From assembly GCA_045564655.1 (NCBI GenBank), contig JBJLGX010000001.1:1-64000 (forward strand): a stretch of 64,000 bases of DNA, read 5' to 3'. The notes under the pieces are model-generated. The model was given only the letters and a program-made list of their open reading frames with translations, searched no databases and had not been told where the DNA came from. The DNA comes from UBA826 sp045564655. GTDB taxonomy: Bacteria; Chloroflexota; Dehalococcoidia; Lucifugimonadales; UBA826. Below are positions 34,421 through 42,870 of this stretch, one piece after another (the first letter of the stretch is position 1; the number at the start of each line of letters is the position of its first letter). The position numbers and the translations under genes were made by a program.

Positions 34421-34486
34421 ATGTACTGCCAAAAATGCGGAGGTTGGGATATAAATTGTGAATTTTGCTTAGTAGTAATAAATTAA
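34421..34486 (+). CDS. Putative 21-residue double-CxxC microprotein
   Basis: A 21-residue frame starting MYCQKCGG with GAGGTTTG upstream and ending at TAA. It has CxxC twice (CQKC and CEFC), a zinc-knuckle-like pattern. It overlaps the end of the convergent TauE gene by 4 bp. Too short to classify. It could also be a chance frame; the Shine-Dalgarno-like sequence and the cysteine pattern are the only support. Confidence 0.35.
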   Translation: MYCQKCGGWDINCEFCLVVIN

Positions 34487-35295
34487 ATATTTATATACTG
34501 AGTTAAGTTTAATTCTCTTGATAATATAACAACGCATGACGCGAATATTAATGATACGGTCGCTTTTCTAAAGAGCGACTCATTTAGCTTTGATGCTATT
34601 TTTGCTCCTACTATGCTGCCTACAATTAAAGGTAATATTGATATTCCGACTAATGAAACATTTTCTTCAGTGTATAAACCTGCTGGGTAAAAGCCGATTG
34701 TTGCGACGCTCACAAAACATGCCAAGCATAATGACATAGATGCACGTATTTTATGGCTAGTCCATCCTTGTATCATCATGAATAAGACTAGAAGAGGTCC
34801 TCCAATTGCCATGGCACCTAGCATAAGTCCAGCAAAGAACCCTGCAATTGGCCCTACTATACGTGGGTAAGGCATTTTCTCTTTTAAACTTGTAGGATTT
34901 AAAAAACTTATTAAAGTTAAGGGTATTATGACTATGACTATTGCTATTTTAATTATTGTTTCATCTGAAGTTGCAAGAATATAAATTCCCGTCAGGCCTC
35001 CAATACTACCCAAACTTACTATTGGCACCATAACTGGCCAATCGATGTATTTTTTATTTCTCCAGAATGTTAGAAACCCAGCCATAACTGCAGTTGGACC
35101 TAATATGACCACAGTTTCTTGTGCTTCTAGCGCCAATAGCATGAGGGGAGCTCCTACCATTCCATAGCCAAACCCTAATGAGTTTACGGTTAGTGATGCT
35201 ATGAAAATTACAGCAGCTACTACTAAAATATCTAAAGCATCTAGTGTTACGGGGTCTAAAATTAAAGGATCTATAATGACAGAATATTCTAAGAT
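34483..35295 (-). CDS. TauE/SafE (TSUP) family membrane exporter with a non-canonical start
   Basis: Multi-pass membrane protein of the sulfite/sulfoacetate exporter family. The diagnostic SLGFGYGMVGAPLMLLAL begins the conserved core. A search for ATG, GTG or TTG in frame finds none upstream of the in-core ATG at 35160, yet the frame is open back to 35308-35310. The segment before the core forms the first helix (DALDILVVAAVIFIASL). AGGAGA at 35301-35306 precedes an in-frame ATC at 35293-35295 by 5 nt, so initiation at ATC is proposed (270 residues). If only 35160 is used, the first helix would be lost. It follows the SDR gene by 15 nt. Confidence 0.8.
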   Translation of the reverse strand: MLEYSVIIDPLILDPVTLDALDILVVAAVIFIASLTVNSLGFGYGMVGAPLMLLALEAQETVVILGPTAVMAGFLTFWRNKKYIDWPVMVPIVSLGSIGGLTGIYILATSDETIIKIAIVIVIIPLTLISFLNPTSLKEKMPYPRIVGPIAGFFAGLMLGAMAIGGPLLVLFMMIQGWTSHKIRASMSLCLACFVSVATIGFYPAGLYTEENVSLVGISILPLIVGSIVGAKIASKLNESLFRKATVSLIFASCVVILSRELNLTQYINI

Positions 35296-35310
35296 ATGAT
35301 TCTCCTGTTA

Positions 35311-36069
35311 TTACATAAACAGCGGATTTGAACTTCCATAAGCGTCTATTACGGCACCTGTAATGGCTGCAGACTCATCTTGCACTAAGAAAGAGCATAT
35401 CTTTGCTATTTCTTTGGGATCCATCATGTTGCTTTTGTCCATAGGGATGCTTGAGTTTGTGGTAAAGTTATTCCCAAAAGCAGTGATGTACCCTTCGGTT
35501 AAAACACTGCCCGGGCATATGCAGTTTACGTCTATGCCATGTTTTTTTACTTCGGATGCTAATGATTCTGTAATACTGATCATCGCTGCCTTTGTTGCCC
35601 TGTAAGCAGATCGGCCAGCTGCTCCTTTTCTCCCTCCAATGGAAGAGATATTAATTATTTTTCCATATTCATTTTTGGTCATGGATGGTAGTAAAGCCTT
35701 AATTAACTTTACGGCGCTTGTGAGGTTTACATTTATTACTTTTTCCCATTCTGCCATATCAAAATCAATAACTTCAACTCTGGGATGTATGTATGCAGCA
35801 TTATTTACTAATACATCTACATTGAGGTCATTTTCTGTAATATATTTGTCTATTGATGCAACCCCGTTAGGATCATTTAGATCAGCGGCTATAGAGTAAG
35901 AATTTATGGGATACTCGGATAGTTCTGCTATGACATTTTCTAAGTTCTCTTTATTTCTGCCTGTAACTATTACGTTCATACCGTTACTAGCGAAATCTAT
36001 TGCTATAGCTTTCCCTATACCTTGAGTGCTACCTGTAACTAGCGCAGTATGTGATTTTTGTTTTGTCAT
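35311..36069 (-). CDS. Short-chain dehydrogenase/reductase
   Basis: A 252-residue classical SDR. ALVTGSTQGIGKAIA is the nucleotide motif (TGxxxGIG), NNAA lies at about residue 88, the serine is in INISSIGG, and YRATK supplies the Tyr and Lys. Unlike the SDR at the left edge, the catalytic lysine is present. Substrate unknown. It is co-directional with the TauE-type exporter 15 nt downstream, which may share a role in a sulfonate or short-chain metabolite pathway, by context only. Confidence 0.92.
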   Translation of the reverse strand: MTKQKSHTALVTGSTQGIGKAIAIDFASNGMNVIVTGRNKENLENVIAELSEYPINSYSIAADLNDPNGVASIDKYITENDLNVDVLVNNAAYIHPRVEVIDFDMAEWEKVINVNLTSAVKLIKALLPSMTKNEYGKIINISSIGGRKGAAGRSAYRATKAAMISITESLASEVKKHGIDVNCICPGSVLTEGYITAFGNNFTTNSSIPMDKSNMMDPKEIAKICSFLVQDESAAITGAVIDAYGSSNPLFM

Positions 36070-36100
36070 CCATGAAGTATATAACTAAAAGAACATATTG

Positions 36101-36126
36101 TGGCCCATTTTTATAAAAATGGGCCA
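36101..36126. repeat. Perfect 26-bp palindrome
   Basis: TGGCCCATTTTTA followed by its exact reverse complement. It lies between the SDR start and the permease stop, 31 bp upstream of the SDR ATG. There is no poly-T run on either side, so it may be an operator or an attenuating stem rather than a simple terminator. The rest of the 36070-36208 gap holds no supported gene. Confidence 0.6.
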
Positions 36127-36208
36127 AGAAGAAGTATGAAGAAAGTGTTTCAGGAGAATTATCTGATTTTCAAAAAGCACATATTGAAGCTAGATTAAGT
36201 TTTTAAAC

Positions 36209-37156
36209 CTATGAATATTTAATTCGGGGGTCAATAAGTACATAAATTAGGTCTATGATTAAAATCCAAGTACACATTATCGCACTAAGTCCTACAACTA
36301 TTCCTAGTAGCATAGGACTATCCCTTGATACCACGGCTTCTACTAATTCACTTCCTAATCCAGGTAGGTTGAATACAGTTTCTACAACAACAGCTCCTCC
36401 AAGGATTGCACTAAAGAAAAATCCCATCATAGTAATTATAGGAATACTTGCGTTTCTAAGAACATGGATCATCATAACTCCATATGAAGACAATCCCTTT
36501 GCATACGCAGTTCTCACATAATCTTGAGAGAGTTCCTCTAAAATCATAGATCTTAATAACCTGATTATTATAGATGAACTAGTTAGAACGATGGTTAAAA
36601 CTGGGAAGACCATAAATGTTAGGTTTGTAATTGGATCAATATGGAAAGGGCGATAAAAAAGAGGAGGTACCCAATTAAGCTGTGTTGATGTTAAATTGAT
36701 AATTAGTAAACCTATCCAAAATGGTGGAGTTGCAATTGCTATACCTGTAAACACCCTAATGATTTCGTCAATTTTAGAACCTCTTTTCATTGCACTTATT
36801 ACGCCTAATGGTATCGATACTACCAATGAAAAGATCATTGATAATATCGATAAAGTCAGGGTTGTTTCAAGTTTATCTATTAGTACAGGCAAGACATATT
36901 TATCTCCAAGTACAGAGTAGCCTAAACTTCCACTGAATATACTTTTTATCCATTTTGCATACTGAACAATAATTGGTTCGGTTAATCCTAGATCTTCACG
37001 TAATACCTTCATAGATTTGAAACTTGCACCACCTTCAGAATTTAGAGTATTAACATAGTCGCCAGGGACTAGTTGTAGTAGGAAAAATGTAATGCTACCG
37101 GCACTTATGACAGTAATAGGAACTAGTAATACTCTTATAAATATATATCGGTGCAT
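36209..37156 (-). CDS. ABC transporter permease, DppB/OppB-like (lone subunit)
   Basis: A 315-residue inner-membrane permease with six helices. YIFIRVLLVPITVISAGSITFFLLQLVPGD is the DppB-type N-terminus. The EAA loop reads DYVRTAYAKGLS, the site that contacts the ATPase. ATG 37156 is preferred because an upstream ATG (37210) would lie in the tRNA-Lys. No DppC, ATPase or binding protein gene is next to it in this window, which is unusual for this family. Confidence 0.9.
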   Translation of the reverse strand: MHRYIFIRVLLVPITVISAGSITFFLLQLVPGDYVNTLNSEGGASFKSMKVLREDLGLTEPIIVQYAKWIKSIFSGSLGYSVLGDKYVLPVLIDKLETTLTLSILSMIFSLVVSIPLGVISAMKRGSKIDEIIRVFTGIAIATPPFWIGLLIINLTSTQLNWVPPLFYRPFHIDPITNLTFMVFPVLTIVLTSSSIIIRLLRSMILEELSQDYVRTAYAKGLSSYGVMMIHVLRNASIPIITMMGFFFSAILGGAVVVETVFNLPGLGSELVEAVVSRDSPMLLGIVVGLSAIMCTWILIIDLIYVLIDPRIKYS

Positions 37157-37175
37157 ATACGATTTTACGGGAATG

Positions 37176-37251
<76 letters not shown>

Positions 37252-37287
37252 GTATTATTTGATAACAAGATCACATTATATTACGAA

Positions 37288-37848
37288 TTACTGAATTTCG
37301 TTACTTTTATATTTTATTACTGAACACATAGGGGAATTATATTGAAACATATATTTGCCTATTAAGTGTTCAGTTTTTATGGTTCCCCAAGATCTTGAGT
37401 CATTACTTGCAGATCTATTATCTCCTAAAACGAAATATTCATTTTCTTTTATGAGGTATGGTAAATAATCAGTTGACCCAGTGTTAACAACATAAGATTC
37501 AATCAGCTTGTTTCCATTTATATAAACGTTTCCGTTTTCCATGCTTATTGTATCTCCAGGTTGAGCGACAATTCTTTTAACGAAATTTCTATTTCTATCT
37601 TCAGGGTATTCAAAAATTACTATATCTCCTAATTTAGGAGATGCAAATATAAATTTATTATTTATATTTGCATAAGCTAATTTGTTTGTAATGACACATT
37701 CTGCCTCTTTTAAAGTAGGATGCATGCTTGATCCTTCAACCTGATAGTTTTGGATTGCTATGTGTAATCCAAAAAATATTAAACCGGTTAAAATTAAAGT
37801 TTCAATTAATTCTGTAGGCAATAAATTTTTTCTAGAAAATGAGTACAT
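37288..37848 (-). CDS. lepB: Signal peptidase I (LepB)
   Basis: A 186-residue membrane-bound serine protease that removes Sec signal peptides. An N-terminal helix (LILTGLIFFGLHIAI) anchors it. The catalytic Ser is in VEGSSMHPTL, the Lys in FVKRIVAQPGD, and GDNRSASNDSR is the conserved box E. ATG 37848 is chosen since the hydrophobic helix directly follows; the 22 extra residues of a longer frame are not expected. Confidence 0.94.
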   Translation of the reverse strand: MYSFSRKNLLPTELIETLILTGLIFFGLHIAIQNYQVEGSSMHPTLKEAECVITNKLAYANINNKFIFASPKLGDIVIFEYPEDRNRNFVKRIVAQPGDTISMENGNVYINGNKLIESYVVNTGSTDYLPYLIKENEYFVLGDNRSASNDSRSWGTIKTEHLIGKYMFQYNSPMCSVIKYKSNEIQ

Positions 37849-37967
37849 AATTATTATTATATCTTTTAAATGAATAATATTTTTAATTTTACCTATGTGA
37901 TGTATTCTTATCATGAGGTAACATAATATTGATGGAAATGAAAATTATGTGTGATTTGGAGGGAACA

Positions 37968-38528
37968 ATGGTTCTAAGTGATCGAACTATAAAAGAAGAA
38001 ATTGCGGCAGGCAGAATAGTAATAAATCCACTTGGAGATAATGCTATACAGCCAGCGAGCGTAGACGTTCATTTAGATAATGACTTTTTAGTCTTTAGAA
38101 ATTCAAGGATGCCATTTATCGATGTTCGAAAAGGAGTTGAAGATTTAACTGAGAAAGTCCAAATTGATGACGATAAACCTTTTATCTTGCATCCCGGTGA
38201 ATTTGTCCTTGGTAGTACCTTGGAGCATATTGAATTACCTGACGACTTAGTAGCTAGAGTTGAAGGTAAAAGTTCTTTAGGGAGATTAGGGCTACTGATA
38301 CATTCAACAGCAGGGTATGTGGATCCAGGGTTTAAAGGGCATTTGACATTAGAACTTAGTAATGTAGCAAATTTGCCTATAACTTTATATTTTGGCATGA
38401 AAATAGGTCAACTCTCATATTTGAAATTAACTACACCGGCAGAATTCCCGTACGGGTCGCCCGAATTAGGCAGTAAATATCAGGGCCAGAGTGACGCTAC
38501 TGCTAGTAAAATACATCAGGATTTTTAA
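37968..38528 (+). CDS. dcd: dCTP deaminase
   Basis: A 186-residue trimer-forming enzyme that makes dUTP (or dUMP in bifunctional forms) from dCTP. QPASVDVHLDNDFLVF, VEGKSSLGRLGLLIHSTAGYVDPGF (catalytic Glu and the conserved SSxxR) and GSKYQGQ are diagnostic. ATG 37968 is used because TTGGAGGGAACA lies before it; a longer frame begins at 37929. Its end abuts ribD. Confidence 0.95.
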   Translation: MVLSDRTIKEEIAAGRIVINPLGDNAIQPASVDVHLDNDFLVFRNSRMPFIDVRKGVEDLTEKVQIDDDKPFILHPGEFVLGSTLEHIELPDDLVARVEGKSSLGRLGLLIHSTAGYVDPGFKGHLTLELSNVANLPITLYFGMKIGQLSYLKLTTPAEFPYGSPELGSKYQGQSDATASKIHQDF

Positions 38529-38529
38529 A

Positions 38530-39603
38530 ATGTCTGGTATGCCCATCATGAAGATGGCTCTAGATATTTCGCATAATTCAGTTGGAATATCTAAACCTAA
38601 TCCTCCTGTTGGAGCCGTAATTGTTAAAGACGGGGAAATAATTGGCAAAGGATGGACTGGAGCCCCAGGCACCCCGCATGCTGAAATCGAAGCAATAAAA
38701 GACGCAGGCCCTAATGTCATTGATTCTACACTGTATGTAACCTTAGAACCTTGTGCCCATTATGGGAGAACCCCACCATGTATAGATAAAATCATAGAAT
38801 CTGGCATTTCTCAAGTTAGAATATCTATTATTGATCCTGATCCAAGAGTGAATGGATTAGGTATATCAAAACTAAAAGATGCTGGCATTGATGTTTATAT
38901 TGGTGAATTAGAAGAATATTCGTTACGTCAAATGGAATCACATATCAAATTGATGAAGACCGGCACCCCACTTGTAACAGTTAAATTCGCATCAACATTA
39001 GACGGGAAAGTTGCTACTAGACTAAGAGATTCTAAATGGATTACAAACGATCAATCTAGGATTGAGGCTCATAATATGAGAGCTTCATCAGACGTTGTAA
39101 TGGTTGGGATTGGAACAGTTATTGCTGATGATCCTTTTCTTACCGTGAGAAATTCTACTATTTCAGGCAGTAAAAATCCTATTAGAGTAATTCTTGATTC
39201 AGAACTTAGGATTTCATCTAAAAGTAACGTCATAAATGATGGTAATCACACAATCATTGCAACTACTAGTGATAAAAAAATAAACTTCCCTGAATCAGTT
39301 GAAGTTGCTGTTTTTTCTGAGAATGACCTTAAGGTTGACATAAAGAGTCTTCTGAAATATTTAGGTGAATTATCTGTATCCTCGGTTCTTATTGAAGGTG
39401 GCCCCACTTTAATAGGGGCTTTTTTTGATGAAAATCTAGTTGATAAAGTTCATGCATTTATTGCTCCAGCTATTATTGGCGGATTAGATTCTTTGAATGC
39501 AGTGTCTGGACGAGGAGTATCTTTAATGTCAGAAATTATTAGATTGAATTCTGTACAATATAAAACTATAGATAATGATATTTTAGTAACAGGGTATTGT
39601 TGA
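38530..39603 (+). CDS. ribD: Bifunctional riboflavin deaminase/reductase RibD
   Basis: A 357-residue enzyme catalysing deamination and reduction of the pyrimidine intermediate of riboflavin synthesis. The N-terminal zinc deaminase domain has HAEIEAI and PCAHYGRTPPC; the C-terminal reductase domain has VTVKFASTLDGKVAT and SVLIEGGPTLIGAF. It starts 1 nt after the dcd stop, and its stop overlaps the ribE start (TGATG). First gene of a complete rib cluster. Confidence 0.95.
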   Translation: MSGMPIMKMALDISHNSVGISKPNPPVGAVIVKDGEIIGKGWTGAPGTPHAEIEAIKDAGPNVIDSTLYVTLEPCAHYGRTPPCIDKIIESGISQVRISIIDPDPRVNGLGISKLKDAGIDVYIGELEEYSLRQMESHIKLMKTGTPLVTVKFASTLDGKVATRLRDSKWITNDQSRIEAHNMRASSDVVMVGIGTVIADDPFLTVRNSTISGSKNPIRVILDSELRISSKSNVINDGNHTIIATTSDKKINFPESVEVAVFSENDLKVDIKSLLKYLGELSVSSVLIEGGPTLIGAFFDENLVDKVHAFIAPAIIGGLDSLNAVSGRGVSLMSEIIRLNSVQYKTIDNDILVTGYC

Positions 39604-40184
39604 TGTTTACTGGCATAATTGAAGAAGTATCTACTGTAAATTATACGTCCGATTCTATTCTTTCGATTAATTCGTCATTGGTAGTAGAAGATTTAGAAAT
39701 CAAAGATAGTATTTGTGTTAATGGAGCTTGTCTTACTGTAATATCAAAAACAAATAAATCTTTTGACGTTAATGTAGTCCCGGAAACATTAAGGAGAACT
39801 AATTTAGGTGACCTCAATCAAGGGAATTTAGTGAATCTGGAAAGGTCAACTTCAGTTAATGGACGTTTAGGAGGTCATATTGTTCAAGGACATGTTGACG
39901 GTATGGGAGTCATATCATCTATTGTTTCTGATGGGGATGCTTTTAATCTTTCGTTTGAGGCTGACGAGAAAATATTGAAGTATATTGTTGAAAAGGGATT
40001 CATATGTATTGATGGAATAAGTTTAACAGTTACATATTGTGATGACACCGCCTTTGGGATTTCTTTGATCCCATATACATACTCACATACATCTTTGGGA
40101 GATAAGATTGTTGGTAATTCTGTTAATTTAGAATGCGATATTATTGGAAAGTATGTAGAAAAATTAATTAGCCGTTCGATGTAA
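39603..40184 (+). CDS. ribE: Riboflavin synthase alpha chain (RibE)
   Basis: A 193-residue enzyme joining two lumazine molecules into riboflavin. It has the two tandem beta-barrel domains with MFTGIIEEVS, NGACLTVISK, VNLERSTSVNGRLGGHIVQGHVDG and the second-domain DGISLTVTYCDD and PYTYSHTSLGD. Starts at the ATG inside TGATG after ribD. Confidence 0.95.
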   Translation: MFTGIIEEVSTVNYTSDSILSINSSLVVEDLEIKDSICVNGACLTVISKTNKSFDVNVVPETLRRTNLGDLNQGNLVNLERSTSVNGRLGGHIVQGHVDGMGVISSIVSDGDAFNLSFEADEKILKYIVEKGFICIDGISLTVTYCDDTAFGISLIPYTYSHTSLGDKIVGNSVNLECDIIGKYVEKLISRSM

Positions 40185-40218
40185 TATATATAATAAGTAA
40201 TTATTTTATGGGAGATAT

Positions 40219-41451
40219 ATGCCGTTTTCGAAGATAGAAGATGCAATTGAAGATATTAAGTCAGGGGCAATGATAATTATTGTTGATGATGAAGATAGGG
40301 AAAATGAAGGTGATCTAGTAATGGCCGCCGAATTAGTGACTGCGGAGGACATTAATTTTATGGCTACTTATGGGAAAGGCTTGATATGTGTTCCTATGTT
40401 GTCAGATAGGCTTAAGAAATTGAACTTACCTTTAATGGTGCCTAATAATACTGCACCATTAAGTACTGCGTTTACTGTTTCAGTAGATTATCTAGAGGGG
40501 ACTTCGACAGGAATATCAGCACCGGATCGTGCAGCTACGATTAAAGCCTTAATTGATGACGATACAAAACCAGAGAGTTTAGGGCGTCCAGGTCATGTTT
40601 TTCCTCTTATGTATGTTGAAGGTGGCGTTCTGAAAAGAGCAGGTCAAACTGAAGCATCTATTGATATGTGCAGGTTAGCAAATCTTTCAGAGGCAGCAGT
40701 CATATGTGAAATAATGGCTGAAGATGGAAGCATGGCAAGAATGAAAGATTTAGAAGGATTCTCAGAAAAACATAATGTGAAAATAATATCTGTTGCTGAT
40801 TTAATAACATATCGGCGAAAGCATGAAAAATTAATTGAAAGGGTTGCTGAAGCTCGGGTACCTACAGAATATGGAGATTTTAAAGCTGTTTCATATAATA
40901 GTATTGTAGATCTTTATGAGCATGTTGCATTTGTTAAAGGGGATATAGGTCCTGATGATGAAGTATTGGTAAGAGTTCATAGTGAATGTCTTACCGGCGA
41001 TGTATTTGGTAGTGCTAGATGCGACTGTGGGGACCAACGTGATTTAGCTTTAGAGGCTATTGGGAAAGAAGGGGCAGGGGTTTTCTTGTACATGAGGCAA
41101 GAAGGCAGAGGGATTGGCATTCACAATAAACTTAAAGCTTACGACTTACAAGATAAAGGGTACGATACAGTTGACGCAAATATTGCTTTAGGCTTCTCGC
41201 CTGACCCAAGACAATATGGTGTTGGAGCTCAGATTTTAACAGATTTGGGTGTCAGAAAAATGAGGATATTAACAAATAATCCGACTAAGCGAATTGGGCT
41301 TGAAGGATTTGGCCTAGAAATTATTGAACAAGTTCCCATAATAGCTCCTTATAAATCTGAAAATAAAGAATATATGGAAACAAAAAGAGTAAAAATGGGT
41401 CATGTGTTAGACCCCATTGAGGCCCCACTTGATTCAAAGGATAAAAGTTAA
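40219..41451 (+). CDS. ribBA: Bifunctional DHBP synthase / GTP cyclohydrolase II (RibBA)
   Basis: A 410-residue fusion. The N-terminal part makes 3,4-dihydroxy-2-butanone 4-phosphate (DDEDRENEGDLVMAAE, AGQTEASID). The C-terminal part opens GTP (RVHSECLTGDVFGSARCDCGDQ with three zinc cysteines, and RQEGRGIGI). ATG behind GGGAGATAT, 34 nt after ribE. Stop overlaps ribH start (TAATG). It feeds both branches of riboflavin synthesis. Confidence 0.96.
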   Translation: MPFSKIEDAIEDIKSGAMIIIVDDEDRENEGDLVMAAELVTAEDINFMATYGKGLICVPMLSDRLKKLNLPLMVPNNTAPLSTAFTVSVDYLEGTSTGISAPDRAATIKALIDDDTKPESLGRPGHVFPLMYVEGGVLKRAGQTEASIDMCRLANLSEAAVICEIMAEDGSMARMKDLEGFSEKHNVKIISVADLITYRRKHEKLIERVAEARVPTEYGDFKAVSYNSIVDLYEHVAFVKGDIGPDDEVLVRVHSECLTGDVFGSARCDCGDQRDLALEAIGKEGAGVFLYMRQEGRGIGIHNKLKAYDLQDKGYDTVDANIALGFSPDPRQYGVGAQILTDLGVRKMRILTNNPTKRIGLEGFGLEIIEQVPIIAPYKSENKEYMETKRVKMGHVLDPIEAPLDSKDKS

Positions 41452-41912
41452 TGAACATCATTGAAGGGTCATTAGACGGGAATGATGTAAATATTGGAAT
41501 AATCGTTTCTAAATTTAATGATCAAATTACTCAAAATTTATTAGAAGGAGCTAAGACAACTCTTTTAGCTCATGGGGTAAATGAATCTAATATAACGGTT
41601 GTTTTTGTTCCAGGTGCATTTGAAATCCCAGTTGTAGCATCTCATTTAGCATATTCTTTAGAATATGATGGGGTTATCTGTCTAGGAGCAGTTATAAAGG
41701 GAGAAACTGACCATTATGAATATGTTGCTTCTCAGGCCTCTAAAGGGATATTAGATGTTTCAATTGAATCTGGCGTCCCGATAGCTTTTGGAGTATTAAC
41801 AACTCGTAATTCTGAGCATGCATTAGCTAGATCAGGTGGAGATAAAGGGAATATTGGTAGTAGTTGTGCAAGTACTATTATCGAGACTATTAATGCTATA
41901 AGTAAATTGTAA
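41451..41912 (+). CDS. ribH: 6,7-dimethyl-8-ribityllumazine synthase (RibH)
   Basis: A 153-residue enzyme forming lumazine. GIIVSKFNDQIT, VPGAFEIPV, CLGAVIKGETDHYEYV (substrate loop and catalytic His) and FGVLTTRNSEHALARSGG are typical. Overlaps the ribBA stop. Completes the set ribD-ribE-ribBA-ribH for a flavin-rich proteome. Confidence 0.96.
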   Translation: MNIIEGSLDGNDVNIGIIVSKFNDQITQNLLEGAKTTLLAHGVNESNITVVFVPGAFEIPVVASHLAYSLEYDGVICLGAVIKGETDHYEYVASQASKGILDVSIESGVPIAFGVLTTRNSEHALARSGGDKGNIGSSCASTIIETINAISKL

Positions 41913-41914
41913 TT

Positions 41915-42844
41915 ATGTCCGATTCATTAACATCCCAAGAACTTTCTATTGTTTTTTCTGACATTCCGAAATTTGCAGCAATATCTGGTGCTATTTTAGA
42001 GCAATATTTTAAGAATCCAGGATTAGATTCTAAATATTTAGATGTTAAATTTAAAGATTCTAAGAAATCGGATCCTGTTACTTTAGCCGATACGGAAGCT
42101 CAAGAGTCATTAGTCAAAGCGATACATGATAAATACCCGAACCATGATGTTGTTGGTGAAGAAGATAAAAATAATGATGGAAATATTTCTGATCTTGTGT
42201 GGGTCATAGATCCTTTAGATGGGACTAGAAATTTTTTGAATGGATTTCCTCTATATGCTTCTTCTATAGGTCTCTTGTTTCAAGGGGAGCCTGTTGCAGG
42301 GGCATTATATATTCCTTGGCCCAATTCCAAAGGCCATTTGATTATAAGTGCGGTAAAAGGGATGGGGGTTACGATAAATGATCAAAAATATATAAATGAT
42401 ATTTCTTCTGAGTTTAATTCTTCTGGAATAATAACTTTGCCAGGAAGCTTTGATAAGAGATTTAAATTTTCTAAAGAATTTAAGGGTCATAGTGGTGAAT
42501 TAAGAATGGGAGGAAGTATTGCGTATGAGCTTTCTCTATTAGTTTTAGGTATTTCACAATATGCTGTGATTTCATCTTCACATATTTGGGATGTTGCAGG
42601 TGCTATTCCTATATTATTTGAGTCCGGATACGCTATAAAGCAAATTTCTAGAAGTGGTCATAGATATACTTGGGAATCATTTGACTCATTTGTCAATTTA
42701 GCTAATAATCCTAAATATGAAGATTACAGAACACGAATTGATCCTATTCTGGTGTCACCTATTGATCAAATAGAATATCTTTCTAAGAATATAGAAATTA
42801 AAAATTCATCTTTTGCAACACTGATGAAATCAATTATCAAATAG
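41915..42844 (+). CDS. Inositol monophosphatase/histidinol-phosphatase family phosphatase
   Basis: A 309-residue Mg-dependent phosphatase. VGEEDKN, WVIDPLDGTRNFLNGFPLYASSIGL and IWDVAGAIPILFESG are the three metal-binding motifs. It begins 2 nt after ribH, so it belongs to the rib transcript and may be the phosphatase step in riboflavin synthesis that often lacks a dedicated gene. That is inference; IMPase or histidinol phosphatase activity are alternatives. Confidence 0.87.
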   Translation: MSDSLTSQELSIVFSDIPKFAAISGAILEQYFKNPGLDSKYLDVKFKDSKKSDPVTLADTEAQESLVKAIHDKYPNHDVVGEEDKNNDGNISDLVWVIDPLDGTRNFLNGFPLYASSIGLLFQGEPVAGALYIPWPNSKGHLIISAVKGMGVTINDQKYINDISSEFNSSGIITLPGSFDKRFKFSKEFKGHSGELRMGGSIAYELSLLVLGISQYAVISSSHIWDVAGAIPILFESGYAIKQISRSGHRYTWESFDSFVNLANNPKYEDYRTRIDPILVSPIDQIEYLSKNIEIKNSSFATLMKSIIK

Positions 42845-42870
42845 TTTAATTGCAGATCTAGAGAATATTT

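Noticed and set aside
36120..36210. Remnant reading frame (KWAKKKYEESVSGEL and following) in the gap between SDR and permease
   Set aside because: It lacks a start codon and a ribosome site and matches no family I can name.
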